NCBI GenBank assembly: GCA_017621225.1
Contig: JAGATN010000019.1
Coordinates: 1 to 64,000, forward strand
Reading direction: 5' to 3'
DNA from: Muribaculaceae bacterium
Lineage (GTDB): Bacteria; Bacteroidota; Bacteroidia; Bacteroidales; Muribaculaceae
Length of the DNA: 64,000 bases
In this document: positions 52,633 to 63,863 of the stretch, one piece after another
Layout of the letters: every line of letters starts with the position of its first letter
Numbering within the stretch: the stretch's first letter is position 1
Position numbers and translations under genes: made by a program
Notes under the pieces: model-generated
What the model was told of the DNA's origin: nothing
What the model saw: the letters and a program-made list of their open reading frames with translations, nothing else
The model's database searches: none

Positions 52633-54120
52633 TTAAATCTTTTCACGCGTGCTTTTCTTCCAATAGTCCGACATCTGTTCAAGAGTCTTGCCCTTGGTTT
52701 CGGGAACAAACCGATAGACGAACCAGGATGCCACGACGCATATGGCCGCATACAACGCATAGACAAAACAATGTCCGAATTTATCGCCCATATCGCCCAT
52801 GCTCATATTGTATAAGGGCACAAAAGTCGACGAAACGATGAAATTGAATATCCACTGGAATGCCACGGCTATTGCCACGGCGGCAGAGCGAATGGTATTC
52901 GGGAATATTTCGGATATGAGCACCCAGCATATCGGCCCCCATGAAAACATGAACGATGCCGAATACACCATAATGGATACCACGGGAACGAGCGGCGGCA
53001 AGCTAACGATGTTTGACAATGCCACGCCGAAGGCACCTAACGCCATTCCGATTGATCCGTATATCAAAAGCGGCTTTCGACCGATACGCTCAACGGTAAA
53101 CACCGCAACGAGAGTAAACACTATGTTTACTACGCCCATGATGACGGTCTGCACCATGGGGTTGCCCATGCCCATCGAGTCAAAGATGCGAGGTGCATAG
53201 TACAGCACCGCATTTATGCCCACCACCTGTTGGAATACAGACAGCATGACACCTACAAAAATCACCATGACGCCAAACGAAAACAGTTTTTCGGTCTTGA
53301 CGTTAACGGTTGATTTTATGGTGTCAAGAATGGCCGTGGCTGCCTTTTGGCCATTGATACGACTCAAGATGGCAAGAGCCTTGGCATCTTTGCCCATCAA
53401 AGCCAAATAACGTGGCGACTCAGGCACGAAGCACACGAGAATGGTGAATATCAAAGCTACGATAGCCTCGGAACCAAACATATATCTCCAACCGGCCTGA
53501 ATGGTCCAGCTGTCAGACGACGGATGCACGGCATAGAGAGTCTCGCCTACTTTCTCAATGATTGGATTGGTATGTTCGCCTAGAATCAGGAAGTTGACAA
53601 AATACACCACAAGCTGTCCGAATATTATGGCAAACTGATTCCATGAAACGAGAGTGCCACGGATGTTCGACGGCGAAACCTCGGCTATGTACATCGGACA
53701 TATGGCGGATGCAAGTCCTACACCCACGCCACCAATCACACGATATACATTGAATGCTATCAGCAGTCCGACGGTCGGTTCGCCGTAAGAGAAGAAAAAG
53801 AATTCGGGATAATATGAGCCAATCGCCGAGACGAGAAACAGAATGCCGGCAAATACGAGACTCGGCTTTCGTCCGAGCTTTGACGCAAAATATCCTGATA
53901 TGGCACTGCCTATTATGCAGCCAAGCAGCGCACTCGATGAAGTAATGCCATGAATGGTGTCGCTATACACAAAGTCTTTTGCGCCAAGAAAGAATGCCTG
54001 AAGCCCTTTCTCCGCACCCGATATCACAGCCGTATCGTAGCCAAACAGCAGCCCTCCGAGAACGGCCACCGCGACTATCGAGAACAGATACGATCTGCTT
54101 CCATTATTGCTGTTGTCCAT
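52633..54120 (-). CDS. xylE: Sugar-porter MFS transporter, probably D-xylose:H+ symporter
   Basis: The 495-residue protein has 12 predicted membrane helices and the sugar-porter motifs GYDTAVISGAEKGLQ in helix 1, GRKPSLVFAGILF after helix 2, GGVGVGLAS, PESPRYLALMGKD after helix 6, QQVVGINAVLYYAPRIF in helix 7, RIGRKPLLIYG and PETKGKTLEQM at the C terminus. Position after xylB and xylA on the same strand points to xylose. A hairpin between xylA and this gene may lower its expression relative to xylAB. Confidence 0.92.
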   Translation of the reverse strand: MDNSNNGSRSYLFSIVAVAVLGGLLFGYDTAVISGAEKGLQAFFLGAKDFVYSDTIHGITSSSALLGCIIGSAISGYFASKLGRKPSLVFAGILFLVSAIGSYYPEFFFFSYGEPTVGLLIAFNVYRVIGGVGVGLASAICPMYIAEVSPSNIRGTLVSWNQFAIIFGQLVVYFVNFLILGEHTNPIIEKVGETLYAVHPSSDSWTIQAGWRYMFGSEAIVALIFTILVCFVPESPRYLALMGKDAKALAILSRINGQKAATAILDTIKSTVNVKTEKLFSFGVMVIFVGVMLSVFQQVVGINAVLYYAPRIFDSMGMGNPMVQTVIMGVVNIVFTLVAVFTVERIGRKPLLIYGSIGMALGAFGVALSNIVSLPPLVPVVSIMVYSASFMFSWGPICWVLISEIFPNTIRSAAVAIAVAFQWIFNFIVSSTFVPLYNMSMGDMGDKFGHCFVYALYAAICVVASWFVYRFVPETKGKTLEQMSDYWKKSTREKI

Positions 54121-54143
54121 TGGTTATAGATTTTAGTTTAAAA

Positions 54144-54183
54144 GAGCCGTAGGGACAGTTGTAACTCATATTCCCTACGGCTC
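54144..54183 (-). terminator. Hairpin between xylA and xylE (attenuator or processing site)
   Basis: GAGCCGTAGGGA (54144-54155) and TCCCTACGGCTC (54172-54183) form a perfect 12-base stem. On the minus strand only weak T runs follow, so partial termination or RNA processing inside the operon is more likely than full termination. Confidence 0.5.
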
Positions 54184-54210
54184 AATATGTTTACCTTATT
54201 TAACCGATCG

Positions 54211-55527
54211 TTAGCAATACATATTTACTATTGCTTCATAGAGTTCCTGCTTGCCTGAAACTTGTGCAGGCTCCGGCTGACTCTTGGCATAGTTAACGAG
54301 TTCTTCGAGCGACATTTTACCTTCCTCGAATTCCTTACCCTTGCCGCTGTCGAATGAAGCATAACGGTCGGCAAACATCTTCTTGTAGGGCGATTTTTCG
54401 AGAACGTCGGCTGCACTGAGGAGCGCGCGCGCCATTGCATCCATACCGGAGATGTGGGCCAGGAAGATATCTTCGAGGTCGGTCGAGTTGCGTCGTGTCT
54501 TGGCATCGAAGTTGGTTCCGCCATTGCCGAACCCGCCATTGCGTATTATCTGCATCATAGCCTGGGTAAGTTCGTAGTTGTCGATGGGGAACTGGTCGGT
54601 ATCCCAACCATTCTGATAGTCGCCACGGTTGGCATCGATGCTGCCGAGCATACCGTTGTCGACAGCCACGGCGAGTTCATGTTCGAACGTGTGACCGGCG
54701 AGAGTGGCGTGGTTTACCTCGATGTTTACCTTGAAATCCTTGTCGAGGCCGTGAGCCTTAAGGAATCCTATTACGGTTTCGGTGTCTACGTCATACTGGT
54801 GTTTTGACGGTTCCATCGGTTTCGGTTCGATAAGGAAAGTGCCTTTGAATCCTTTAGCGCGAGCGTAATCACGAGCCATCGTGAGCATGCGGGCAAGATG
54901 TTCCTTCTCGCGTTTTTGGTCGGTGTTAAGAAGGCTCATGTAGCCTTCACGACCGCCCCAGAACACATAGTTTTGGCCGCCGAGTGCTATCGTGGCATCA
55001 ATGGCATTCTTTATCTGGACTGCCGCGCGCGCCACTACATCAAACTCGGGGTTGGTGGCCGCACCGTTCATGTAGCGGGCATTGCCGAACACATTTGCCG
55101 TGCCCCACAGGTTCTTGATACCTGTTTCGGCCATCAGACCTTTGATATATTCCGTGATTTCCTTCATACGGACTTCGTAATCGGCTATATCGGTAAGGTC
55201 GCCTATAAGGTCGGTGTCGTGGAAGCAGAAATATTCGATGCCGAGCTTCTGCATGATTTCGAATCCCGCATCGGCTTTTTGACGGGCAATGGACATCGGG
55301 TCAGAGCCTTCGTTCCAAGGGAATTTCTTTGTACCTACGCCGAACTGGTCGCCGCCTTCGGCGCAGAGAGTATGCCACCAGGCCATTGCGAATTTGAGCC
55401 ATTCTTTCATCGGTTTGCCGAGAACTACTCGTTCGGCATCATAATAACGGAAGGCCATAGGATTGTAGCTATTCGTGCCTTCGAATTGAATTTTCCCTAT
55501 ACCGGGAAAGTATTCTTTTTTAGCCAT
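54211..55527 (-). CDS. xylA: Xylose isomerase
   Basis: XylA converts D-xylose to D-xylulose. The 438-residue protein is of the long (class II) type. Motifs include the substrate-binding WHTLCAEGGDQFG, FCFHDTDL with catalytic His near residue 101, YVFWGGREGYMSLLNTD near 189, the metal Glu in FLIEPKPMEPSKHQYD near 235, and VNHATLAGHTFEHELA with its metal ligands near 272. It lies 40 bases after xylB in the operon xylB-xylA-xylE. Confidence 0.97.
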   Translation of the reverse strand: MAKKEYFPGIGKIQFEGTNSYNPMAFRYYDAERVVLGKPMKEWLKFAMAWWHTLCAEGGDQFGVGTKKFPWNEGSDPMSIARQKADAGFEIMQKLGIEYFCFHDTDLIGDLTDIADYEVRMKEITEYIKGLMAETGIKNLWGTANVFGNARYMNGAATNPEFDVVARAAVQIKNAIDATIALGGQNYVFWGGREGYMSLLNTDQKREKEHLARMLTMARDYARAKGFKGTFLIEPKPMEPSKHQYDVDTETVIGFLKAHGLDKDFKVNIEVNHATLAGHTFEHELAVAVDNGMLGSIDANRGDYQNGWDTDQFPIDNYELTQAMMQIIRNGGFGNGGTNFDAKTRRNSTDLEDIFLAHISGMDAMARALLSAADVLEKSPYKKMFADRYASFDSGKGKEFEEGKMSLEELVNYAKSQPEPAQVSGKQELYEAIVNMYC

Positions 55528-55567
55528 TTGAATTTTGTTTTATATGGTTATTTTGTGATCAATTTCA

Positions 55568-57052
55568 TTACCTAAGTTCCTTTTCCAAACATTCTTTCCA
55601 CCTCTCATATGCCTCGAGATAAGGAGTGCGGTCATTGGCCGGATTAACTATCTCGATGGTTTTCAGCGTGCCGAATGCTTCATCGTTGTTCTTGTAGATT
55701 CCGACCCCCATGCCGGCTCCTTTGGCCGCGCCCATGGCCCCATCGGTATCGACAAGATCGATGGATGCCCCCGAAACGGAAGCAAGCGTGGTACGGAACA
55801 CCTGACTGAGAAACATATTGGCATGGCCGGCATGTATGCGTCTGATTTCAAGACCGATCTGTTTCATTATCTCCATGCCATAGTAGAAAGAGAAAACTAT
55901 TCCCTCCTGTGCCGCGCGGATTATATGATTACGGTTGTGAATGTTAAAGTTAATGCCATGCATCGAGCAACCGATTTCGCGGTTTTGCAACACGCGTTCG
56001 GCACCGTTGCCAAAAGGCAGTATCGTAACGCCATTGCTGCCTACCGCAACTTTATCGGCAAGCTGATTCATTTCGGCATACGAAATACCCTCCGGAACCA
56101 CGTTCTTCTTGATCCATGAGTTCAGGATGCCCGTGCCGTTAATGCATGTCATGACTCCGATTCGAGTGCTTTCAGCAGTGTGATTCACATGTGCAAAGTT
56201 ATTGACACGCGACAATGGGTCGTAATCAATCGAGCCGTTGATGCCGTAAACCACGCCCGAAGTTCCGGCCGTAGAGGCTATTTCGCCGGGGTTAAACACA
56301 TTCAGCGAAAGAGCATTGTTGGGTTGGTCGCCCGCGCGGTAAGTAACCGGGATTCCGGCCACGAGACCGAGTTCGGCAGCGGCGCTCTCCGTCATTCGGC
56401 CCTGCTCGGAGAATGTCGGTTTTATTTCCGGGAGGATGGATTCGTCAAAGCCGAAATAGTCAAGCAGAAACTTTGCCGGCCTGTTCTCTTTGAAATCCCA
56501 CAGCATCATCTCGGAGAGGCCCGAAATAGTAGTGCTCAATTCACCCGTGAGCCTCATGGCCACATAGTCGCCGGGGAGCAATATCTTATATATCTTATCA
56601 AATGATTCAGGCTCGTTTTCTTTCAGCCATTTTAATTTCGAAGCGGTAAAATTGCCCGGAGAGTTGAGCAGATGCGAAAGGCAAGCATCCGCACCCAGTT
56701 CGTTCATCGCTTTTTCACCGAAAGGCACACCACGCGAGTCGCACCATATTATGGCGTCGCGAATCACTCTACGTTCGCTGTCGATTGCCACGAGTCCATG
56801 CATCTGGTAACTGATGCCTATGGCTGCAATGTCGGTCGGCGACACTTTCGATGCGGCAAGTACCGAGTGCGTGGCATGGCGTAAGTATTCCCACCATTGC
56901 TCGGGGTTCTGTTCCGCCCACCCCGGCTTCAGGGCCTTGATCGGGGCCTCGGATTTAGGGTAAAAATCAGAGGCTACGCAATCACCCGTCAAAGCGTCGA
57001 CGAGAGCCGCCTTGACCGAAGAACTTCCAATGTCATATCCTAAGAGATACAT
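55568..57052 (-). CDS. xylB: Xylulokinase
   Basis: XylB phosphorylates D-xylulose to xylulose 5-phosphate for the pentose phosphate pathway. The 494-residue FGGY kinase starts LLGYDIGSSSVKAALVD (phosphate 1 loop). It has ISYQMHGLVAID near 81, the catalytic Asp in TYRAGDQPNNALS near 240, and the C-terminal ATP-binding DTDGAMGAAKGAGMGVG near 445. It is the first gene of the xyl operon. No local XylR regulator gene is present in the window. Confidence 0.96.
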   Translation of the reverse strand: MYLLGYDIGSSSVKAALVDALTGDCVASDFYPKSEAPIKALKPGWAEQNPEQWWEYLRHATHSVLAASKVSPTDIAAIGISYQMHGLVAIDSERRVIRDAIIWCDSRGVPFGEKAMNELGADACLSHLLNSPGNFTASKLKWLKENEPESFDKIYKILLPGDYVAMRLTGELSTTISGLSEMMLWDFKENRPAKFLLDYFGFDESILPEIKPTFSEQGRMTESAAAELGLVAGIPVTYRAGDQPNNALSLNVFNPGEIASTAGTSGVVYGINGSIDYDPLSRVNNFAHVNHTAESTRIGVMTCINGTGILNSWIKKNVVPEGISYAEMNQLADKVAVGSNGVTILPFGNGAERVLQNREIGCSMHGINFNIHNRNHIIRAAQEGIVFSFYYGMEIMKQIGLEIRRIHAGHANMFLSQVFRTTLASVSGASIDLVDTDGAMGAAKGAGMGVGIYKNNDEAFGTLKTIEIVNPANDRTPYLEAYERWKECLEKELR

Positions 57053-57220
57053 TCTGCACTGTGATTGATTAGTTTGGTATTTTGAACAACTATTAAGCTT
57101 TATTTCAAGCCATCAACTAAACAGTTAAAATATTGAAATACAGTATGGTATTAGGGTCATTCGCTATATCATGGATATTAAGGACCATTCATAAAGAAGC
57201 TCTATGTCTGCTGTACCTGC

Positions 57221-57249
57221 CAAAATTACAATAAATTTTGAAATATCAA
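57221..57249 (-). promoter_or_regulatory. Promoter candidate of the xyl operon
   Basis: On the minus strand TTG (57247-57249) is followed by 18 bases and TAATTTTG (57221-57228). The leader to xylB would be about 160 bases. The remaining gap, 57053-57495, is AT-rich and shows no convincing gene. Confidence 0.5.
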
Positions 57250-57495
57250 CATATTTTTCGATATAAAAACGCGGATTTTCAACCAAAAAGTTGCCTCATT
57301 CAGATAATCAATGCCACATTGCATAAGCCAAGAATCTCGTGACATCCCACATTCACGGCATCGCTCCTCATAATATTTTCTGCCTTCCCGATACTCCAAC
57401 GGCGCAACATGGCGTCAAAAACTTTGCAGAACTCATAGTCCATAACGAATATTTCAGTAATTTTGTCTTCGGTGAGCGTAACGATAAGATTTATA

Positions 57496-58527
57496 ATGCC
57501 AAAGAAAGTTGATATACGAAACAGCACTGCAGAGTTCCTGATCTTTCAGATTGAAGGGAAAGAATCAGGCGTACAGGTGGTGTACCATGACGAAACAGTG
57601 TGGTGCACGCAGAAGGCTATGGCGCAATTGTTTGACTGCTCAACTGATAACGTTGGTCTGCATCTAAAAAATATATATGAAACCGGAGAACTGACTCAGG
57701 AGGCAACTACCGAGAATTTCTCGGTAGTTCAAACCGAGGGAGAGCGTCAGGTAAATCGTAATCTCAAATTCTACAATCTCGATGCCATTATCAGTGTCGG
57801 GTATCGCGTGAACAGCACTCGCGCCACGCAGTTCAGGCAGTGGTGCACTTTCATCTTGCGTCAGTTTGCCATCCGTGGCTATGTGATTGACAAGAAGCGC
57901 ATGGAAAACGGAGCGTTCCTCAACATAGACTATTTCGAGCATCTGTTGGCCGAGATACGCGAGATTCGTCTAAGCGAGCGGCGATTTTATCAGAAGCTGA
58001 CGGATATTTATGCCACGGCCATCGACTATAACCGGGATGCGCCCACCACCCGACTATTTTTCAAGAAGATTCAGAATAAGATGCACTATGCTACGCATGG
58101 TCATACCGCCGCCGAGCTTATTGTCGAACGCGCCAATGCCGAGAAGGAACATATGGGCCTGACCACTTGGGAGAACGCGCCCGAAGGAAAAATCGTGAAA
58201 ACCGATGTCAGCATAGCCAAAAACTATCTCAAAGGCAATGAACTTGAAATCATAGGGCGACTTGTCAACGCCGTACTCGATATGGCGGAGGTTATGGCGA
58301 AACGGCATATCCCAATGACCATAGAAGATTGGGCAAAACGTATCGACATGATTCTTGAAGCGACCGACAATGCCGTTTTACAGGATGCCGGAAAGATTAC
58401 CGCCGAGTTTGCCAAGACTTTTGCCGAATCCGAATTTGAGAAGTACCGTGTCATCCAGGACCGACTATTCCAATCGGACTTTGACCGCTTCAATGACGAC
58501 AATCTCACGCCACTTGACATAGTTTAA
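57496..58527 (+). CDS. RhuM-family protein, intact
   Basis: The 343-residue protein matches the RhuM/virulence-protein family, named from Salmonella. Conserved parts are VWCTQKAMAQLFDCSTDNVGLHLKNIYETGEL near residues 40-71 (a predicted HTH or KilA-N-like region), FYNLDAIISVGYRVNSTRATQFRQW near 94-118 and the helical C-terminal half beginning FEHLLAEIREIRLSERRFYQK near 146. The function of the family is not established; members are often in accessory or defence-rich regions. The ATG at 57496 fits family N termini better than the one 33 bases upstream. It stands between the xyl operon and pyrG with no partner gene. Confidence 0.85.
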   Translation: MPKKVDIRNSTAEFLIFQIEGKESGVQVVYHDETVWCTQKAMAQLFDCSTDNVGLHLKNIYETGELTQEATTENFSVVQTEGERQVNRNLKFYNLDAIISVGYRVNSTRATQFRQWCTFILRQFAIRGYVIDKKRMENGAFLNIDYFEHLLAEIREIRLSERRFYQKLTDIYATAIDYNRDAPTTRLFFKKIQNKMHYATHGHTAAELIVERANAEKEHMGLTTWENAPEGKIVKTDVSIAKNYLKGNELEIIGRLVNAVLDMAEVMAKRHIPMTIEDWAKRIDMILEATDNAVLQDAGKITAEFAKTFAESEFEKYRVIQDRLFQSDFDRFNDDNLTPLDIV

Positions 58528-58579
58528 ATCACTTCTCATTGTTTTAAAAAGCAAAAAGCATTTTTTCATATTTATTTTG

Positions 58580-58587
58580 TACTTTTG
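58580..58587 (+). promoter_or_regulatory. Promoter -7 element for pyrG
   Basis: TACTTTTG fits TAnnTTTG and lies 29 bases before the GTG start of pyrG. Confidence 0.5.
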
Positions 58588-58595
58588 CGTCTTGA

Positions 58596-60245
<1,650 letters not shown>

Positions 60246-60272
60246 TAACTTTTTACCCACTAAAAGCTCAAT

Positions 60273-62381
60273 ATGGATAAAAACACTTTACTCGGATTAG
60301 TGCTGATGGCAGCCGTAGTGTTTGGCTTCATGTGGCTCAACAAGCCCTCCGAAGCCGAATTGCAACGTCAGCGCGAATTAGCCGAGCAATTGGAAGAAAA
60401 AGAAAACGCCTCGTCAATCAACGACAACGTACTGACAATCGACTCTGTAAGCGCAGCCGAAAAAGCCACGATAGCGGCTACGATACGCCAATTCGGCGTG
60501 CTCGACTCCGTGTCGGGACAGTACTCGCTGTCAACCGACAAAATGCAGCTTACGCTCGACGCCAACGGCGCGATAGGCGGATCGGTCGAAAGCGACAATC
60601 AGCTCGTTCCGGTGAGCGACATAATTTCTTCGAACTATGAGGGAATACCCGTAAACGTCGCCTCGACGGCAGTGCGCAATCTCAAAAAATCGCTTGCGGC
60701 AGTGGCCCGTTATCGCGGTTTCGCCCGTCATCTTAGCGGAGATTCTTCGACGGTGAAACTCGAAAACGACGTGCTGTCACTCGAAATTTCAAATAAAGGC
60801 GGTGCGATAGCGCGCGCGGCACTCAAGAACTACAAAACGTACGACTCTACCGCCGTGCAGCTCATCAATCCCGCAACCGACTCTTACAGCTTCACGCTGA
60901 CGACTACAAATCAGCGGTTCGAGACGCGCGAATTTTTCTTCAAGCCGATAGTGGAAAGCGACAGCAGCGTATTGATGCAGCTCGACCTCGGCGACGGTGC
61001 CAAATGGGGCATTCGCTACACGCTGCCTGAGTCAGGGTATCTCGTAAAAATGGACGTGGTGCAGGAAGGCATGCAGGCCGTGCTCCCCACTTCGACCACC
61101 ACCATCGACTTTGCGTGGAACCAACGAATGGCACGAAACGAAGCCGGACGCATGTTTGAGGAACGCAACAGCGCCCTGTACTACATGTTTGCCAACGGCG
61201 ATGTCGAAAACCTGAGCGAAAACAGCACCGAACGCAAAGAAATCACCGAACGCGTGAAATGGATCGGATACAAAAACCAATTTTTCTCGGCGCTTCTCGT
61301 GCCCGTAACCAACTTCACCACCTGCACGTTCGATTCGGAAGTACTCGAAAACAACCCCAACTTCATAAAGAACCTCAGCACCGAAGCATCAATCGATTAT
61401 TCGATCAACCATGCCAACCCGCTGTCGTTCATATTCTTCTTCGGCCCCAACTCATATCCTTTGCTGTCCGATCTGCAAAAAGAGATATTGCCCGATGAAG
61501 ATCTGCACCTCACCAAGCTCATACCTCTCGGATGGCCGATATTCCGTTGGATAAATACGTTGATAATAATACCGATATTCGACTTCCTCGGCGGATTCAT
61601 ATCCAATTACGGCATCATCATACTTCTCCTCACCATCTTCATCAAGTTAATCCTTTTCCCGATCACCTACAAAAGCTACATGTCGCAGGCCAAGATGCGC
61701 GTACTGGCTCCGGAGATAAAGGAGATAAACGACAAATATCCCGGCAACGAAAATGCAATGAAGCGTCAGCAGGAAACCATGGCCCTATATAGCCGTGCGG
61801 GAGCAAGCCCATTCTCCGGATGCTTGCCGATGTTGCTGCAGCTCCCCATCCTCGTTGCAATGTTCAATTTCTTCCCCTCGGCCATCGAGCTGCGAGGCGA
61901 GTCGTTCCTATGGGCAAAAGACCTCTCGGCACCCGATGCCATCGTGAGCTGGACCACCAACATACCCTTCATCTCAGGAACGTTCGGCAACCACATAAGC
62001 CTGTTCTGCTTGCTTATGACGGTGGTGAACATAATCTACACGCGCATCAACATGCAGAATCAGCCCGGCGGCAACTCAATGCCCGGCATGAAATTGATGA
62101 TGTATCTGATGCCGTTGATGTTCCTGGTGTTCTTCAACAACTATGCTTCTGGCTTGAGCTACTACTACTTCCTGTCGCTGCTGATCACCATCGTGCAAAC
62201 CTACATATTCCGTCGCGTGGTCGACGAAGAAAAGGTGCGCGCCACAATGCGCGAAAACGCACGGAAGCCCAAGAAAAAGAGCGGCTTCATGGCTCGACTC
62301 GAAGAAGCTCAACGCAAGCAGCAAGCCATGTTGCGCGAACAGGAAAAACAACGCGGACGCAACAGCAAGGGCCGCCGCTGA
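60273..62381 (+). CDS. yidC: Membrane protein insertase YidC
   Basis: YidC inserts and folds inner-membrane proteins with or without SecYEG. The 702-residue protein has an N-terminal membrane helix (LLGLVLMAAVVFGFMWLN) and a large periplasmic beta-sandwich to about residue 400. The conserved five-helix insertase core begins IFDFLGGFISNYGIIILLLTIFIKLILFPITYKSYMSQAKM (with the hydrophilic-groove Lys in place of the Arg of some species), and GCLPMLLQLPILVAMFNFFP follows. The C-terminal 60 residues are very basic (KPKKKSGFMARLEEA and GRNSKGRR), as expected for ribosome contact. Translated downstream of pyrG. Confidence 0.96.
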   Translation: MDKNTLLGLVLMAAVVFGFMWLNKPSEAELQRQRELAEQLEEKENASSINDNVLTIDSVSAAEKATIAATIRQFGVLDSVSGQYSLSTDKMQLTLDANGAIGGSVESDNQLVPVSDIISSNYEGIPVNVASTAVRNLKKSLAAVARYRGFARHLSGDSSTVKLENDVLSLEISNKGGAIARAALKNYKTYDSTAVQLINPATDSYSFTLTTTNQRFETREFFFKPIVESDSSVLMQLDLGDGAKWGIRYTLPESGYLVKMDVVQEGMQAVLPTSTTTIDFAWNQRMARNEAGRMFEERNSALYYMFANGDVENLSENSTERKEITERVKWIGYKNQFFSALLVPVTNFTTCTFDSEVLENNPNFIKNLSTEASIDYSINHANPLSFIFFFGPNSYPLLSDLQKEILPDEDLHLTKLIPLGWPIFRWINTLIIIPIFDFLGGFISNYGIIILLLTIFIKLILFPITYKSYMSQAKMRVLAPEIKEINDKYPGNENAMKRQQETMALYSRAGASPFSGCLPMLLQLPILVAMFNFFPSAIELRGESFLWAKDLSAPDAIVSWTTNIPFISGTFGNHISLFCLLMTVVNIIYTRINMQNQPGGNSMPGMKLMMYLMPLMFLVFFNNYASGLSYYYFLSLLITIVQTYIFRRVVDEEKVRATMRENARKPKKKSGFMARLEEAQRKQQAMLREQEKQRGRNSKGRR

Positions 62382-62418
62382 TTTTAATCAAAACTTATCA
62401 ATATAAACTTTTAAAGCT

Positions 62419-62934
62419 ATGTTAAGTAACAAAATTCAAGACGCGATTAACGCGCAAATCAATGCCGAATTCTGGTCGGCATACCTCTATCTGTCAATGG
62501 CTATGCACTTTGAAGCAGAAGGCCGCAAAGGCATAGCAAATTGGTTCAACATCCAGTTCAAGGAAGAACAGGCTCACGCCCAGATTTTCATGAACTACGT
62601 GAATCAGCGTGGCGGACGTGTAGTACTCGCTCCCATAGCTGAAGTGCCCGCATCATGGACATCGCCCCTCGATGCGTTCAAAGCTACCCTCGAACATGAA
62701 CGCAAGGTTACTGCCTTGATAAACAATATCTACGCAATTGCCGAAGAAGAACATGACTACGCCACTCGCGACCGCCTGAACTGGTTTGTAAGCGAACAAG
62801 TGGAAGAAGAAGAAACCGCAAAGGAACTCATCGACAAGTTCACACTCATCGGCAACGACGGAATGGGCTTGTACATGCTCGACCAGGAACTGGCCGCACG
62901 TGTCTACAACGCCCCCTCAATCCTCGCTGAATAA
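62419..62934 (+). CDS. ftnA: Non-heme ferritin
   Basis: This 24-mer cage stores iron after oxidising Fe(II). The 171-residue protein has the ferroxidase ligands in the usual places: Glu in INAQINAEFWSAYLYLSMA, the E-x-x-H pair in FKEEQAHAQIFMNYVNQRGG, and Glu-Gln/Glu near EEHDYATRDRLNWFVSEQVEEEET. It is the FtnA type, not a haem bacterioferritin. A bidirectional terminator follows. Confidence 0.96.
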   Translation: MLSNKIQDAINAQINAEFWSAYLYLSMAMHFEAEGRKGIANWFNIQFKEEQAHAQIFMNYVNQRGGRVVLAPIAEVPASWTSPLDAFKATLEHERKVTALINNIYAIAEEEHDYATRDRLNWFVSEQVEEEETAKELIDKFTLIGNDGMGLYMLDQELAARVYNAPSILAE

Positions 62935-62974
62935 GAAACGAGATAAACGGAAATATTTAATTTTTTTTTCATGA

Positions 62975-63013
62975 GAAAGGCTCCCGAGTCCGTGATGGAT
63001 GTGAGAGCCTTTC
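62975..63013. terminator. Bidirectional terminator between ftnA and the thioesterase gene
   Basis: GAAAGGCTC (62975-62983) pairs with GAGCCTTTC (63005-63013). On the minus strand it is followed by a run of A in the template (62961-62969), on the plus strand by ATTTTGC. Confidence 0.65.
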
Positions 63014-63063
63014 ATTTTGCGCACAGTCGAGGCCGACTGCATACCTTTTATTATATATCTGTG

Positions 63064-63543
63064 TCAATCGCACTGCAGAGCGTGCCCCTCATAAGCTTCG
63101 ATGGCGTCCACCCACATAGGGTCGAGAGGCTTCGACGTAGCCGTTTCGATGTCGAATCCGGCCATTACGGTGCGTCCTATGCACTTCGTTTCGCCGGTAG
63201 TGGCATTCACCACCCTCTGCTCCAAATGAAAGCTACGCTTGGATATGCAGGTCACGGCAGTCCACACCTCAAGCTCGTCGCCAAAATATGAAGGCGAATA
63301 AAAATCGGTGTCGATGTGCACCACCACCGCATCAACTTTGGTGGGGCGATCCTTATATGGATTTATGCTTCTGAAATAATTGATTTTGGCAAGATCCATG
63401 TACGACAGATACACATTGTTGTTCACATGGCCAAACATATCGAGGTCATTGAAGCGCATCTGTATCGACTGACAATGCACAAACGGATGCTTGGCAGCCG
63501 GAACACGAGGATTGTCGGAATGAAGATATGACGAATGTTTCAT
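63064..63543 (-). CDS. Hotdog-fold acyl-CoA thioesterase
   Basis: The 159-residue protein belongs to the 4-hydroxybenzoyl-CoA thioesterase group. The signature is IQMRFNDLDMFGHVNNNVYLSYMDLAKINYF near 27-57, with the catalytic Asp in the DxxGHVNN motif. It is followed by DAVVVHIDTDFYSPSYFGDELEVWTAV and a C-terminal strand pair TKCIGRTVMAGFDIET. It is soluble and the acyl substrate is unknown. It starts 29 bases after the DUF721 gene stop and may be cotranscribed with recF-DUF721. Confidence 0.88.
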   Translation of the reverse strand: MKHSSYLHSDNPRVPAAKHPFVHCQSIQMRFNDLDMFGHVNNNVYLSYMDLAKINYFRSINPYKDRPTKVDAVVVHIDTDFYSPSYFGDELEVWTAVTCISKRSFHLEQRVVNATTGETKCIGRTVMAGFDIETATSKPLDPMWVDAIEAYEGHALQCD

Positions 63544-63572
63544 AGTTTTTTATCTGCTATTGTCTTACTTTT

Positions 63573-63863
63573 TTAATGAAATACTAACGATGTTATAACA
63601 TCCACGCCCACCGATTGATTGAGCAATGATATGATTTTTGACTTGTGAAACGACAATTCGTTCTTGAGCACCGCCGAAGTCAGATACACGTGAAGCACGC
63701 CGTGATCAACGTAACGCCGATAAGTATATCTGTTTACTCCCGGGCCCATTATCTCGGGCCACAGATAGCAAGCCTTTTGAGCCGCCATCTCGTCGCTCAG
63801 GCCGGCCTCGTTGACAGCTCCGTCGATTATTTCGGCTATCGATTTAGGATCCCTGCGCTTCAT
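63573..63863 (-). CDS. DUF721 (DciA-related) protein
   Basis: The 96-residue protein has the DUF721 pattern: RRDPKSIAEIIDGAVNEAGL at the N terminus, then YLWPEIMGPGVNRYTYRRYVDHGVLHVYLTSAVLKNELSFHKSKIISLLNQ. DUF721 proteins include DciA, which loads or partners the DnaB helicase in many bacteria. Position next to recF agrees with a replication role. A longer frame to 63908 would lie inside recF. The chosen ATG overlaps the recF stop (TGA at 63860-63862). Confidence 0.85.
   Translation of the reverse strand: MKRRDPKSIAEIIDGAVNEAGLSDEMAAQKACYLWPEIMGPGVNRYTYRRYVDHGVLHVYLTSAVLKNELSFHKSKIISLLNQSVGVDVITSLVFH

Noticed and set aside
57300..57527. 75-codon minus-strand open frame upstream of the xyl operon
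   Set aside because: No promoter, no family features and overlap with the RhuM start. The composition is not convincing, though a decayed gene fragment cannot be excluded.
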